The translations under genes were made by a program, and so were the position numbers. Of a DNA stretch of 56,865 nt, positions 42,375 through 51,076 are shown piece after piece. Each line of letters begins with the position of its first letter. The stretch's first letter is position 1. The notes beneath the pieces are model-generated. The model was not told the origin of the DNA. It saw only the letters and a list, made by a program, of their open reading frames with translations, and searched no databases. Source of the DNA: HGM04593 sp045657945 (GTDB lineage Bacteria; Bacteroidota; Bacteroidia; Bacteroidales; Bacteroidaceae); NCBI GenBank assembly GCA_045657945.1, contig JAZOUB010000048.1, forward strand, positions 1 to 56,865. The letters are read 5' to 3'.

Positions 42375-43277
42375 TTAGTTAAATGTTTTCTTGAAAATTT
42401 CACGTTTACATTTCTCAATATCCAATAGTGCTTGGTTTCTTGAAAGACTGAACTTGCAGATGTTTAAACTGAAGTTTGTTTTATGTATTAACTTTATGAA
42501 GAAAACCGAGCATTTTGAGTTGCATAGTCTCAGATATTTACAAAAACTTTCAATCATCCAACTGTATTTCAACTCATTGAATAGGGGTTTATCTTTTTTT
42601 ATACTCATTCCCTCGAGGTGAACAATCTCTGCATCGGGCACTGACATTATCTTGTAGCCGGCTTTGTTTATTCTGTGTGCCAATTCTGTCTCCTCGTAAT
42701 ACATGAAGAATTCCGGGGAAAATGCACCATGCTTGTCAAGGATAGCCTTGCGTGTCATAAAATCTGCTCCGGAAACATATCCTACTTCTTTGGGCTTATT
42801 GCTTGCATTAAAGCGAACATCCTTATAGAAATACTTATATATACGGCCATTTAGAACTTTGTTCAATTCTCTTATGACCGATGGTCTTTTAATCTCATAT
42901 GATATTGTGGGGTTTCCATTATAATCAAAAAGATTGCCACCACACACTCCAACTTCAGGGTGAGAGTCCATAAAGTCCGATAGTATCTTGATTGCATTGT
43001 TTCTCAACAGAGTGTCCGAGTTCAGAAAAAGGACATTTCTTCCTTTTGCATATTTCAAGCCCAGGTTGTTACCTTTGCCAAAGCCAAGGTTCTCCTGTGA
43101 GTATATATATGTGATGCCGTCCTTCTTTTCAAAGAACTCCTTGCTGCCGTCGGCCGATGCGTTGTCAACAAGTATAATTTCAAAATCAATACCAGAGGTA
43201 TGCTCATAAACACTGTTTATGGCTTCATCAGTCATCTGCCTGGTATTGTAATTCACTATAACTACTGATACGTCCAT
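42375..43277 (-). CDS. GT2 family glycosyltransferase (rhamnosyltransferase-like)
   Basis: 300 residues. MDVSVVIVNYNTRQMTDEAINSVYEH is the classic GT2 start; VDNASADGSKEFFE and the D-x-D-type FLNSDTLL follow, then GADFMTRKAILDKHGAFSPEFFMYYEETELAHRINKAGY, typical of rhamnosyltransferase-like GT2 enzymes. With rml genes in the same operon, dTDP-rhamnose is a plausible donor (inference). Overlaps the polymerase gene by 16 bp. Confidence 0.9.
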   Translation of the reverse strand: MDVSVVIVNYNTRQMTDEAINSVYEHTSGIDFEIILVDNASADGSKEFFEKKDGITYIYSQENLGFGKGNNLGLKYAKGRNVLFLNSDTLLRNNAIKILSDFMDSHPEVGVCGGNLFDYNGNPTISYEIKRPSVIRELNKVLNGRIYKYFYKDVRFNASNKPKEVGYVSGADFMTRKAILDKHGAFSPEFFMYYEETELAHRINKAGYKIMSVPDAEIVHLEGMSIKKDKPLFNELKYSWMIESFCKYLRLCNSKCSVFFIKLIHKTNFSLNICKFSLSRNQALLDIEKCKREIFKKTFN

Positions 43278-44629
43278 CTTAATCTTCTTTGTTTTCTTAG
43301 TTTATTATGTGCATTGTAAACATCGAGTGTCTTGAGTACATAACCCAACAGTGGTAACACAAAGAGTAGAGAATTCAGTTCTCCTGTCATGATTGCAAAC
43401 ACAAGATATGCAGTTATAAGTGAGCATCCTAGTGCCACAAGTTTGGGAGCGACATTTTTCTTTCTCCTGAAATAAAAGAACATCCATAGCCAAAACAACA
43501 GATATAAGGCAAGGCCTACTATACCTCTTTCAAGCAGATAGGACGATGTAACACCTTCCAATCCTTGCAAATCACCGTCAACTCGCTCGCTTGCCGCAGC
43601 GCTGCCATTAAGGTCTATAGAATAAAAACCTATACCACGACCAAACATCATGTCATCCTGGATATAATATCCTACTGCTGCATATTGTAGCATTCTGCTT
43701 TCTATAGAACTGCCACCCATTGTCTCTTTCTCATCAAACATTGTCATCATAGAGTCCACCTGTTTGTTGAAATAAGGAATAAACTCATAACTAAATATTA
43801 ACAGCGGAATAGCTATAGCCGTTATTTTTAATATTCTACCAATGGTATTAGCCATTGCAAAATAACAGATGAGACCAATTATGGCGCTGAACAACACAGT
43901 TCGGCAACCACAGGTAAATATACCAAATAGACAACATCCTAATACAAGCAAGAATACTTTTTTGCTCTCAAGTTTCCTTGAATAGGCATATATATGGAGC
44001 AACAGGATTGCTATACAGCAAAAACCGTAGTCGAAAGCAAACGGAAAAACAGATTGGTTACGGAAACGATCCTCCTCCATAAACCTTGTTGCAAGTTCTT
44101 CGGCAGTCTTCTCACCAGCCATCTCCCTATTCCCCGCAACAAGTTCAATCCAACCGGCTTTCATTGTTATAAAATTTATTACACCCATAATGGTGATAAA
44201 AATCATTGCATAATAGGTGATTTTAAGTGTCGGTTTCAGACTGTTTTCTCCCGAATAGCACCAATATGAGTATATCAGCAGAAAATAAGAGAAAAGAATA
44301 TTGCTTCTGAAATAGCCTCTGAATGCAGTTAAATCATGCAAGTGTGGACTGAAAATGAATGCTATCAATGTAGAAAACAGTACAAGGATCAACAACTTCC
44401 ATACTATTTTTCCTTTTGCCGATGCCAACAATTTTCCCAAATGTGGAATTTCCGAAGCAATAAACGCCAACGGCACAACATAATTGGCCATACCATAGGG
44501 GATATATGGCACCTTGACCAACAGGAAGACCATTTCGGTCAAAATGATTATTGCTATTTTATATGCCCTGCTAACCTTGAACATGGCCATCATGCATATA
44601 ACTACTGCTAAATAAACTAGAAATATCAT
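43262..44629 (-). CDS. O-antigen/capsule polymerase (Wzy/O-antigen ligase family)
   Basis: 455 residues with about 11-12 hydrophobic segments and a large extracytoplasmic loop (about 280-370, containing the GGSSIESRMLQYAAVGYYIQDDMMFGRGIG segment). The motifs SRMLQY and F-G-x-G-x-G resemble Wzy_C/O-antigen ligase proteins. It would polymerise repeat units delivered by Wzx. Overlaps both neighbours (4 and 16 bp), indicating tight operon structure. Confidence 0.82.
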   Translation of the reverse strand: MIFLVYLAVVICMMAMFKVSRAYKIAIIILTEMVFLLVKVPYIPYGMANYVVPLAFIASEIPHLGKLLASAKGKIVWKLLILVLFSTLIAFIFSPHLHDLTAFRGYFRSNILFSYFLLIYSYWCYSGENSLKPTLKITYYAMIFITIMGVINFITMKAGWIELVAGNREMAGEKTAEELATRFMEEDRFRNQSVFPFAFDYGFCCIAILLLHIYAYSRKLESKKVFLLVLGCCLFGIFTCGCRTVLFSAIIGLICYFAMANTIGRILKITAIAIPLLIFSYEFIPYFNKQVDSMMTMFDEKETMGGSSIESRMLQYAAVGYYIQDDMMFGRGIGFYSIDLNGSAAASERVDGDLQGLEGVTSSYLLERGIVGLALYLLFWLWMFFYFRRKKNVAPKLVALGCSLITAYLVFAIMTGELNSLLFVLPLLGYVLKTLDVYNAHNKLRKQRRLRWTYQ

Positions 44630-46137
44630 TTCTTGATATGTTTTATTAGATTAAGGACAAAAGCCCTGTCATTCTTGTTTAAAATCACAAACCACACAAC
44701 AGGTATATAAATGAGACAGAACAGACAACCGCCAAAGATAAAAGAATTTAAAGTGTTAAATCCCGGCAAAGCAACAATAACAAAGTATTTGATGCATAAT
44801 GCAATCGTTGCGCCACACAAAGTGGCAGGCAGGAATGAACTGAAAAAGACCCGCTTTGAATCAATCTTCATTTTTCGTGGCCAATAATAAGTATAAAAGA
44901 ACACTAACTGAATAATCAGGTATGCACCATAACCAATTATAGTACCACCAATCTGCAAATATGGAATTGTCACCCAGCATACAGCCAGTCCAATAATTGA
45001 CGAAACTATTGTTGTGTATGTGATAGCGCGTATATCGGCTCCTGATAATATGAGGCTTGATATTGCCTGGTTATGTGTGGCCAATGTTGTCAATAACCAC
45101 AAATCGAGCCAAGGGGCAAGATATAGATAGTCGGGACCGACATATAGTGTTATCAACTCCTTGCTTACGCTCATCACGCCAAAACAGAACAAGCATAATG
45201 CTATTGTTATGTATTTTGTTCCCTGGTATGCTATTTGCTTTTGCGCATTGTTGTTTCCCATTGCCACAGCCTTAGTTGCCGATGGTAGTATTATACCAAG
45301 GAATGCGCCTCCCAGCATTATCACTATACTCACAATACCGTTCAAGACACGATAATCGGCAACAGATTCAATATTTCCTTGGATACCAAGGAATACTGGT
45401 CTTAGGTTTATGATTGTAAACTGGAACAATCCAAAAGAAAAGATATTTAGGGTATAAGGAAGAATTTCCTTGAATATCTGCTTGTCTATGTGTAGCCTGA
45501 AATTAACAAATGGACTGATCTTTTTAATCTTCCTTATCAAGAACGGAATTGGTATGAACATTGAGAAAGCTGTCAAAGCATAATATGTCTCAATAGTGAA
45601 ACCGAGAGTAACTGTAAAGACAAGAATTACAATCTGTGCCAGTTTAGCCAACAATCCAACCCTTTGGGTCCATCCCACATATTCATTGGCGCGTATGTAC
45701 TGGTCGAAACAGGATGTAAACCAACTGATAAATGCACTTATTGATAGTATATAAAGCAAATGTTTAATTACTTCATCCTGCGCCGAATCCAAATTGAATA
45801 TTTGCTGCGAGAACAGCGAAACCACTAGCAGAATAATGGCATTAAGCAAACCTACTATTCCATAGAATGAAAGACTTGTCTGGAACAATCTATTTGTTTT
45901 CTCATACTCTTTTTTGGCAAGCCAATTAGAGAAATAACGCACATTTGCAGAACTCAATCCCATATCCATTAGTCTGAGATAGACATTAATGGACATGGCG
46001 AGCCCGATAAGACCATAATCGGACTTGCCAAAATATGCAATCAATATGGGGACCGATATGAACCCATATATGCCATTTATGATATTGACAAGAGTTGTCC
46101 AGGCGAACCCCTTTGCTATTTTTTGACTACTTCCCAT
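44626..46137 (-). CDS. Polysaccharide flippase (Wzx/MATE-like)
   Basis: 503 residues with 12-14 transmembrane segments. The start GFAWTTLVNIINGIYGFISVPILIAYFGKSDYGLIGLAMSI is typical of the RfbX/Wzx family. It moves lipid-linked repeat units across the inner membrane. Overlaps the polymerase by 4 bp and the upstream Fe-S protein gene by 11 bp. Confidence 0.9.
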   Translation of the reverse strand: MGSSQKIAKGFAWTTLVNIINGIYGFISVPILIAYFGKSDYGLIGLAMSINVYLRLMDMGLSSANVRYFSNWLAKKEYEKTNRLFQTSLSFYGIVGLLNAIILLVVSLFSQQIFNLDSAQDEVIKHLLYILSISAFISWFTSCFDQYIRANEYVGWTQRVGLLAKLAQIVILVFTVTLGFTIETYYALTAFSMFIPIPFLIRKIKKISPFVNFRLHIDKQIFKEILPYTLNIFSFGLFQFTIINLRPVFLGIQGNIESVADYRVLNGIVSIVIMLGGAFLGIILPSATKAVAMGNNNAQKQIAYQGTKYITIALCLFCFGVMSVSKELITLYVGPDYLYLAPWLDLWLLTTLATHNQAISSLILSGADIRAITYTTIVSSIIGLAVCWVTIPYLQIGGTIIGYGAYLIIQLVFFYTYYWPRKMKIDSKRVFFSSFLPATLCGATIALCIKYFVIVALPGFNTLNSFIFGGCLFCLIYIPVVWFVILNKNDRAFVLNLIKHIKK

Positions 46138-47317
46138 TTATCTTCTTCAATCTTTTATATGTACCAATAAGGTTTCCTAAGCCCTCTCTGTAATTAGCAG
46201 TCATGGCTTGCTTCCATATTGCATGTCCTTTAAAGTGTATCATTCCCCCTGTCATCATTTGTACGGGGAGCAGTCTCCATCCCTCGAGTTTTCTGCGTTT
46301 GTATTGGTATGGCTGTTGCTCTTTAATCTTTTTTATATCAAGTTCGTTGATTTCAATGTATTTTGTCGCTGCAGCCTCCTGCATCAGCTCTTCACCCTTT
46401 GTGTTGCGTACCATGCAGAAACAGCGTCCTTCTGTTTCTGTGAAATCAGGGTATCCGTTCTTCGTATTCCAAGAATCTCCCACAGCGATATCTGCCAAAG
46501 AACCAATGCCATCAGGGCAGATTTTGCAACGGAATCCAAGCTCTTTCCCCAATATTTTACCCCAACTCTCATTATATGATAACTGGTAGTCACTGCCATC
46601 TTTGAAAGTTGCCTTGAAATTACCGGGCCAGCCGTCACCTCTGTACTTGAGCGTAACAGGCTCATCTGTGTGTCCCGATTGTTTCCATGCCTTCACTGTT
46701 GCATTGTAGCTTGGCATTCCGGCGCAAAAAATGGAGATGAAGTACTTGATTCTCTCTTTATATTGTGGAAAAACGCGAACAAAATTCTTCATTGCAGCCA
46801 TATCGCAGGGTTTTCCAACCAATGCGAATGTCTCGTTGCTGCTATCCATAATTTCCTTTATGCGATTAAAGGTTAATGATGGTGCATATCTTGACTGGGC
46901 ATTTTTTAGGATCTCCTCACTTGTGCGTGATACATGCAATTCGTTATAGATATAACTGTCATTTCTTACACCCACCTGAAGCACAGCATCTACCTTGTTG
47001 TGTTCAAGAAGGTACAAGCACAATGATGTTACTACGCCGCCCGATGCAGCTTTGTGCCTGATAACTTGGTCGGCCGACCAGGCTTCACAAATGGATTTCA
47101 TCGCTCCCCATACTCCGGAGTGTGCTTTTGTCTCTACGCGAACTCCCGGGCAAAGCCTTCTTATGCATTTGTTTTCTTGTGCAGACAAAGGTTGGTGTAT
47201 TATTGGTTCGTAGAAACCTTTATTGTTCAGTTCCATCTGACACTTCTCCTTGCCTAAAACCGAGGCGCAAAGACCGCATCCAAGACAAAGGTCATATTTC
47301 TTTATTTTATCAATCAT
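46127..47317 (-). CDS. F420H2-dehydrogenase beta-subunit-like Fe-S protein
   Basis: 396 residues. N-terminal 4Fe-4S motif CLGCGLC at 11-17 with further cysteines, then the FrhB/FpoF family core: RHKAASGGVVTSLCLYLLE, FALVGKPCDMAAMKNF, FCAGMPSYNAT and CKICPDGIGSLADIAVGDSW. Family members outside methanogens often lie next to pyruvyl transferases and Wzx flippases in capsule loci, as here. They may reduce or modify a sugar intermediate; the reaction is not known. Confidence 0.87.
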   Translation of the reverse strand: MIDKIKKYDLCLGCGLCASVLGKEKCQMELNNKGFYEPIIHQPLSAQENKCIRRLCPGVRVETKAHSGVWGAMKSICEAWSADQVIRHKAASGGVVTSLCLYLLEHNKVDAVLQVGVRNDSYIYNELHVSRTSEEILKNAQSRYAPSLTFNRIKEIMDSSNETFALVGKPCDMAAMKNFVRVFPQYKERIKYFISIFCAGMPSYNATVKAWKQSGHTDEPVTLKYRGDGWPGNFKATFKDGSDYQLSYNESWGKILGKELGFRCKICPDGIGSLADIAVGDSWNTKNGYPDFTETEGRCFCMVRNTKGEELMQEAAATKYIEINELDIKKIKEQQPYQYKRRKLEGWRLLPVQMMTGGMIHFKGHAIWKQAMTANYREGLGNLIGTYKRLKKINGK

Positions 47318-47355
47318 TGCAATTCTTGTTTATATATTCGCCGGTGTGGTTGATA

Positions 47356-48570
47356 TCAAATATGCAGGAATTTCTTGAGTTCAGAATAGAGCAGTACCTC
47401 TCTCTCCTTCACAACCCCGTTCATTCTATCCTCAATTTTAGTGGTAAGCTCCTTCCGGTTCTCGAAGGATGACTTCACCAATGACATAATCTCTTCCTTG
47501 TTCTGTGCCTTCAGGTCCACCATGTGGGGGTAATTTAGAGTGTCAACGAATAGACCATTGAACTTTCTGCTATAAGCCATTGGCAGAACCGGTACATTTG
47601 CCGAGAATGCACCTATGGTTGAGTGCATGCGCGCACCAATGAAGAAATCCATACCGGCGATATATGATTTTATCTCTATTGGTCCCAATGCAAATGGAGC
47701 AAGAACAAGATTGTCGTTATTGTATTCTCTCCATAAATCATAACTTATACCATAATCGTTCTCAATATCCCTTTCAGCTCCTACTACATGGGGTACAAGG
47801 TGTACTTTTGTCTTTGGCAAAGAGAGAAAATAATCAATAGTAGAGCGTATCAAGTCTTGATAGTCCACACACAATCCGAACTGGTTGTTACGTGTATAAC
47901 CGCCATTCCATAATAGAGCTGAAACATTCAATCCTATGTGGGTGTATTCCGGGTTCTGTGCAATTGTTTCATGAGGCATGAAGAATGCGACATCAATATA
48001 CTCCTTTATTGTTTTCTGAGATGGTACGTTTTCTACAACGTAGTCATAACTCTGCTTGTCGCGGGCCATACACAGAGTAGCTTTTGCAATGCTCTCATTG
48101 GCACACTTCTTTATGGCGCTGTTACTGTAAGGGCCAATAGTCTGTGGCAGTATGCAGTAAGGCTTTTTATATGAACGGGCAAGTTTGTGTATCAAATCAA
48201 TGCTCTCGAACCTGTGCTTGCCATAAATATCAGCAAAACTGTCTCCCTGACCAATGTCAAGAATATAATCGGCGTTTTTGAAAATGTTTTTTCCTGTGTT
48301 TTTACCCAACAGGCTTTTGCCCTTGTTTATCAGTTCGTTTTTCCAATCCAAGGACTTTGGGTACTTGCACGTGTAATAAGACACATCCAAAGCACCAATA
48401 TTGTATTGGTATTTTTTGTTTGGTTTCTGATGACTGTCTGTCAGGTATATCTTGTAGTCAACATTCGCTTCAGACAAGAGTTTTTTCAGGATATGCAGCA
48501 TAGATATTGCCAAAGCTGTACATCCTCTGTTACCATTCGCTATCGTAGCATTTGCTAAAATTATATTCAT
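47356..48570 (-). CDS. Polysaccharide pyruvyl transferase family protein
   Basis: 404 residues, WcaK/CsaB-like. MNIILANATIANGNRGCTALAISMLHIL is the usual opening; YILDIGQGDSFADIYG, the central CILPQTIGPYSN and the C-terminal SYIAGMDFFIGARMHSTIGAFSANVPVLPMAYS follow, with the conserved R-x-H-x-x-I. The enzyme transfers pyruvate from phosphoenolpyruvate to a sugar as a ketal, giving the polymer negative charge. Confidence 0.9.
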   Translation of the reverse strand: MNIILANATIANGNRGCTALAISMLHILKKLLSEANVDYKIYLTDSHQKPNKKYQYNIGALDVSYYTCKYPKSLDWKNELINKGKSLLGKNTGKNIFKNADYILDIGQGDSFADIYGKHRFESIDLIHKLARSYKKPYCILPQTIGPYSNSAIKKCANESIAKATLCMARDKQSYDYVVENVPSQKTIKEYIDVAFFMPHETIAQNPEYTHIGLNVSALLWNGGYTRNNQFGLCVDYQDLIRSTIDYFLSLPKTKVHLVPHVVGAERDIENDYGISYDLWREYNNDNLVLAPFALGPIEIKSYIAGMDFFIGARMHSTIGAFSANVPVLPMAYSRKFNGLFVDTLNYPHMVDLKAQNKEEIMSLVKSSFENRKELTTKIEDRMNGVVKEREVLLYSELKKFLHI

Positions 48571-48577
48571 AAGTCTT

Positions 48578-50395
48578 TTATTTTCCGTCTATGTCAAACA
48601 TGAATTTCCTCTCTTTCCATATAGCCTCTGTTGATCTGATTTTGCATAGACTATCGGCATATTCAAGAATCTCGTAAAGATTTGCTGTTGTCATTGAGGT
48701 TTCATCAACTTTATCACTTATGGTGAAGTGATATATGTGACTACCCAATATAATCCAATCGCCATTCTCTACGCCTTCTTTGATATATTGCTTTATTTCG
48801 CTTTTTGTATTTGTTGCAGAGATTTGGATGTTAAGTCTTCTAAGACCATATCTATTGTTTAAGGTCAAGTGGTTGGTATCTCCTTCGTTGTTCCAGCAAA
48901 TACCACAATCGACATAATTGCTTACAATCTGTCGGGTAGCAAGATCCTCGCCCGAGCTTCCCGGATATACTACTATTGGAGCTGTCTTTATACCGAAATC
49001 AGAGAATTTGCGGATGCAATCGAGCATGTTTTCCCAAATTTTTGCTTCTTCTCTTGTGAAGGTTCCATTGGGGTCATTATACCAGCCCGGATGATAAGGA
49101 TGCATCAGAATCTTAAAGCCTTGCGCTTCTCTCTCCTTGACTTTTATGGTACGCATATCCTCTTTCATGTCGGTTGGATAAGGTATAAACGCAATATCGG
49201 GCAATATACGATGTTGCAGACACCAGTCGAGTATTGTGTCATAGGTGTTCTTTGTGCTGTTCCCATAACTGAAATCATCGTCAATCCATGATATGGCCGC
49301 TTTACCGTATGTAGAATGAATTCTTTTCTGTATGTCTATACTTGAGTCAAAATATGATTCATATTTTTGCAACTCTGTTCCATAATTTGCCTGTCCCAAT
49401 AGATAATTTGTAAAACAGATTCTGACAAACGCATCACCTTCCTGATAGGTGTATTGAGCGTTGTTCTCTTGGGTACGCAAGAACTTATAATCCTTGTCAT
49501 ATACGCTGTATGAAGCACATCCGGTACCTGTACGGGCATTTGAGATTATGTTCTGACCATTGACAGCAATGTAATCAGAAACTGCAAATTTGTCCTTGTT
49601 ATATGATGGTACATACAGTTTGCCGCTTCCGGAACCGATATAGTAGCCCACTGAAGCTGTGCGGTAATTGAACAAATTGGAACTGTTGTTCCTGCTGATA
49701 TAGTCACTCAGAATGTTCTCCAAAGAGTCTATCTTTGCGTATACAGGCTCAAACTCATCATTTTTCTCCTCATAAAACTCGCTATATGCGAGCAGGGTGT
49801 GTCCGTAATTTGCCTGACCTTTTTTGTAATTATCGAATCCGATTCTGATATATGCATCACCTTCTTCGTAGGTGTATTGGCGATTGTTGTGGATTACTCT
49901 TATAAGATTCTTGCTGTAATCATATACACAAATGGAAGCAACAATGGCGTTACCAATGCGTGCGTTAGTAATAATATCGCGTCCATTGACTTCAATATAG
50001 TCCGAAACTCCGAATTTGTCCAAATTGTAACTTGGGACAACCAATTTCCCAGACTCACCGCTTGCTATATAAACTCCAACGCTTGCCTTCTTATAATCAT
50101 AAATATTGGTGGATTTACCTTTGTCTAATTGGCTGTATATGATATTCTGCAGTCGTTTATTTTCGTTGTCCGCATTGTTTATTCTTGATTCAAATATGGT
50201 GAACAATGAGTCTATGTAAGATTTGTCATAATAATCTTTATCAATCTCTTCCGAATCATTCATGCCAATGCTCTCAAGTGCTACAGTTGTAACATCTACG
50301 ATATCAATCTGTCCATCGTGATTGACATCTCCGTAATATTCCTGCGCCATCAAGCACATTGGCATAAAAGCCAATAATAAAAATATTTTTCTCAT
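48578..50395 (-). CDS. Secreted polysaccharide-deacetylase-like protein with dockerin-like motif and duplicated domain
   Basis: 605 residues. Signal peptide MRKIFLLLAFMPMCLMAQ is directly followed by one dockerin/EF-hand-like motif GDVNHDGQIDIVDVTTV (about 21-38). Two copies of a roughly 115-residue domain follow; each runs from a YxxASVGxYI segment through VPSYNxDKF, ISD/VSDYIxVNGxxI and YTYxEGDAxxRIxFxNY to GQANYG. The C-terminal half is NodB-like: WIDDDFSYG near 368 and HPYHPGW near 430 supply Asp and His metal ligands. It probably acts in the periplasm or outside on the polysaccharide made by this operon. It is 3 bp from the preceding gene. Confidence 0.78.
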   Translation of the reverse strand: MRKIFLLLAFMPMCLMAQEYYGDVNHDGQIDIVDVTTVALESIGMNDSEEIDKDYYDKSYIDSLFTIFESRINNADNENKRLQNIIYSQLDKGKSTNIYDYKKASVGVYIASGESGKLVVPSYNLDKFGVSDYIEVNGRDIITNARIGNAIVASICVYDYSKNLIRVIHNNRQYTYEEGDAYIRIGFDNYKKGQANYGHTLLAYSEFYEEKNDEFEPVYAKIDSLENILSDYISRNNSSNLFNYRTASVGYYIGSGSGKLYVPSYNKDKFAVSDYIAVNGQNIISNARTGTGCASYSVYDKDYKFLRTQENNAQYTYQEGDAFVRICFTNYLLGQANYGTELQKYESYFDSSIDIQKRIHSTYGKAAISWIDDDFSYGNSTKNTYDTILDWCLQHRILPDIAFIPYPTDMKEDMRTIKVKEREAQGFKILMHPYHPGWYNDPNGTFTREEAKIWENMLDCIRKFSDFGIKTAPIVVYPGSSGEDLATRQIVSNYVDCGICWNNEGDTNHLTLNNRYGLRRLNIQISATNTKSEIKQYIKEGVENGDWIILGSHIYHFTISDKVDETSMTTANLYEILEYADSLCKIRSTEAIWKERKFMFDIDGK

Positions 50396-50398
50396 TTT

Positions 50399-51061
50399 TT
50401 AATTTTTGATTAAATATTTGTTGCCGTTGTGAATGTATAATCTATTGCGTTGGGTCTTGTTTACCCGTCTGCCGTCAATGGTATACAAATAGTTGTTTTC
50501 ATCAGGCTCTATATTCGATATTTTGGTAGAGCGAGCTTTCTTTACAGTAATGTTTATGTCGTCGAAACCGTATACAGCCAAAGTGGAGTCATTCATCAAT
50601 GCCGGAATTCTCATTCCCGATATTATTATTGTTTCATCCTTACTGAAAGTGTTATCTACCGAGATATCAAATTTTATAGTAGTCCTGGTGTCTTCCTTGA
50701 ATTGCTTGGCTGTAGGAGAGAATGTCAGGACTTTTATATAATTATAATCTTGCTCTGATGTTATTACTTGAAAATCACAATTCTCATTATAAGCATCCAG
50801 TTCTTCCTTATTAATATATATCTTGTGGCTTTGGTGTGAAATCTCATTTTCAGTTTTTACAATATTCATACAATTAGGCAACAAGATATAGAATTCCATA
50901 CCGTTGATGGGAAGTTTGTTCAGAACTTCAACTTCAACAGTTGCAGTAGCTCCTGCGTGCGCAAATATCCCTTTTGTCTTGATTTGGACCTGGGCATTTG
51001 CAAATGAGACAACACCGCTTAGTAGACTTGCAGACAAGAAGATTGCAAAGAGTTTCATCAA
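50399..51061 (-). CDS. Secreted cohesin-like protein
   Basis: 220 residues. Signal peptide MMKLFAIFLSASLLSGVVSFANAQ. A cohesin-like beta domain follows (IFAHAGATATVEVEVLNKLPINGMEFYILLPNCMNIV ... LTFSPTAKQFKEDTRTTIKFDISVD). The C-terminal tail YTIDGRRVNK ... RLYIHNGNKYLIKN resembles the tail of the BspA and metallopeptidase proteins. It is directly upstream of the dockerin-motif deacetylase in the same operon, so the two could interact; that is inference. Confidence 0.68.
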   Translation of the reverse strand: MMKLFAIFLSASLLSGVVSFANAQVQIKTKGIFAHAGATATVEVEVLNKLPINGMEFYILLPNCMNIVKTENEISHQSHKIYINKEELDAYNENCDFQVITSEQDYNYIKVLTFSPTAKQFKEDTRTTIKFDISVDNTFSKDETIIISGMRIPALMNDSTLAVYGFDDINITVKKARSTKISNIEPDENNYLYTIDGRRVNKTQRNRLYIHNGNKYLIKN

Positions 51062-51076
51062 GTTATTAATTTATTA

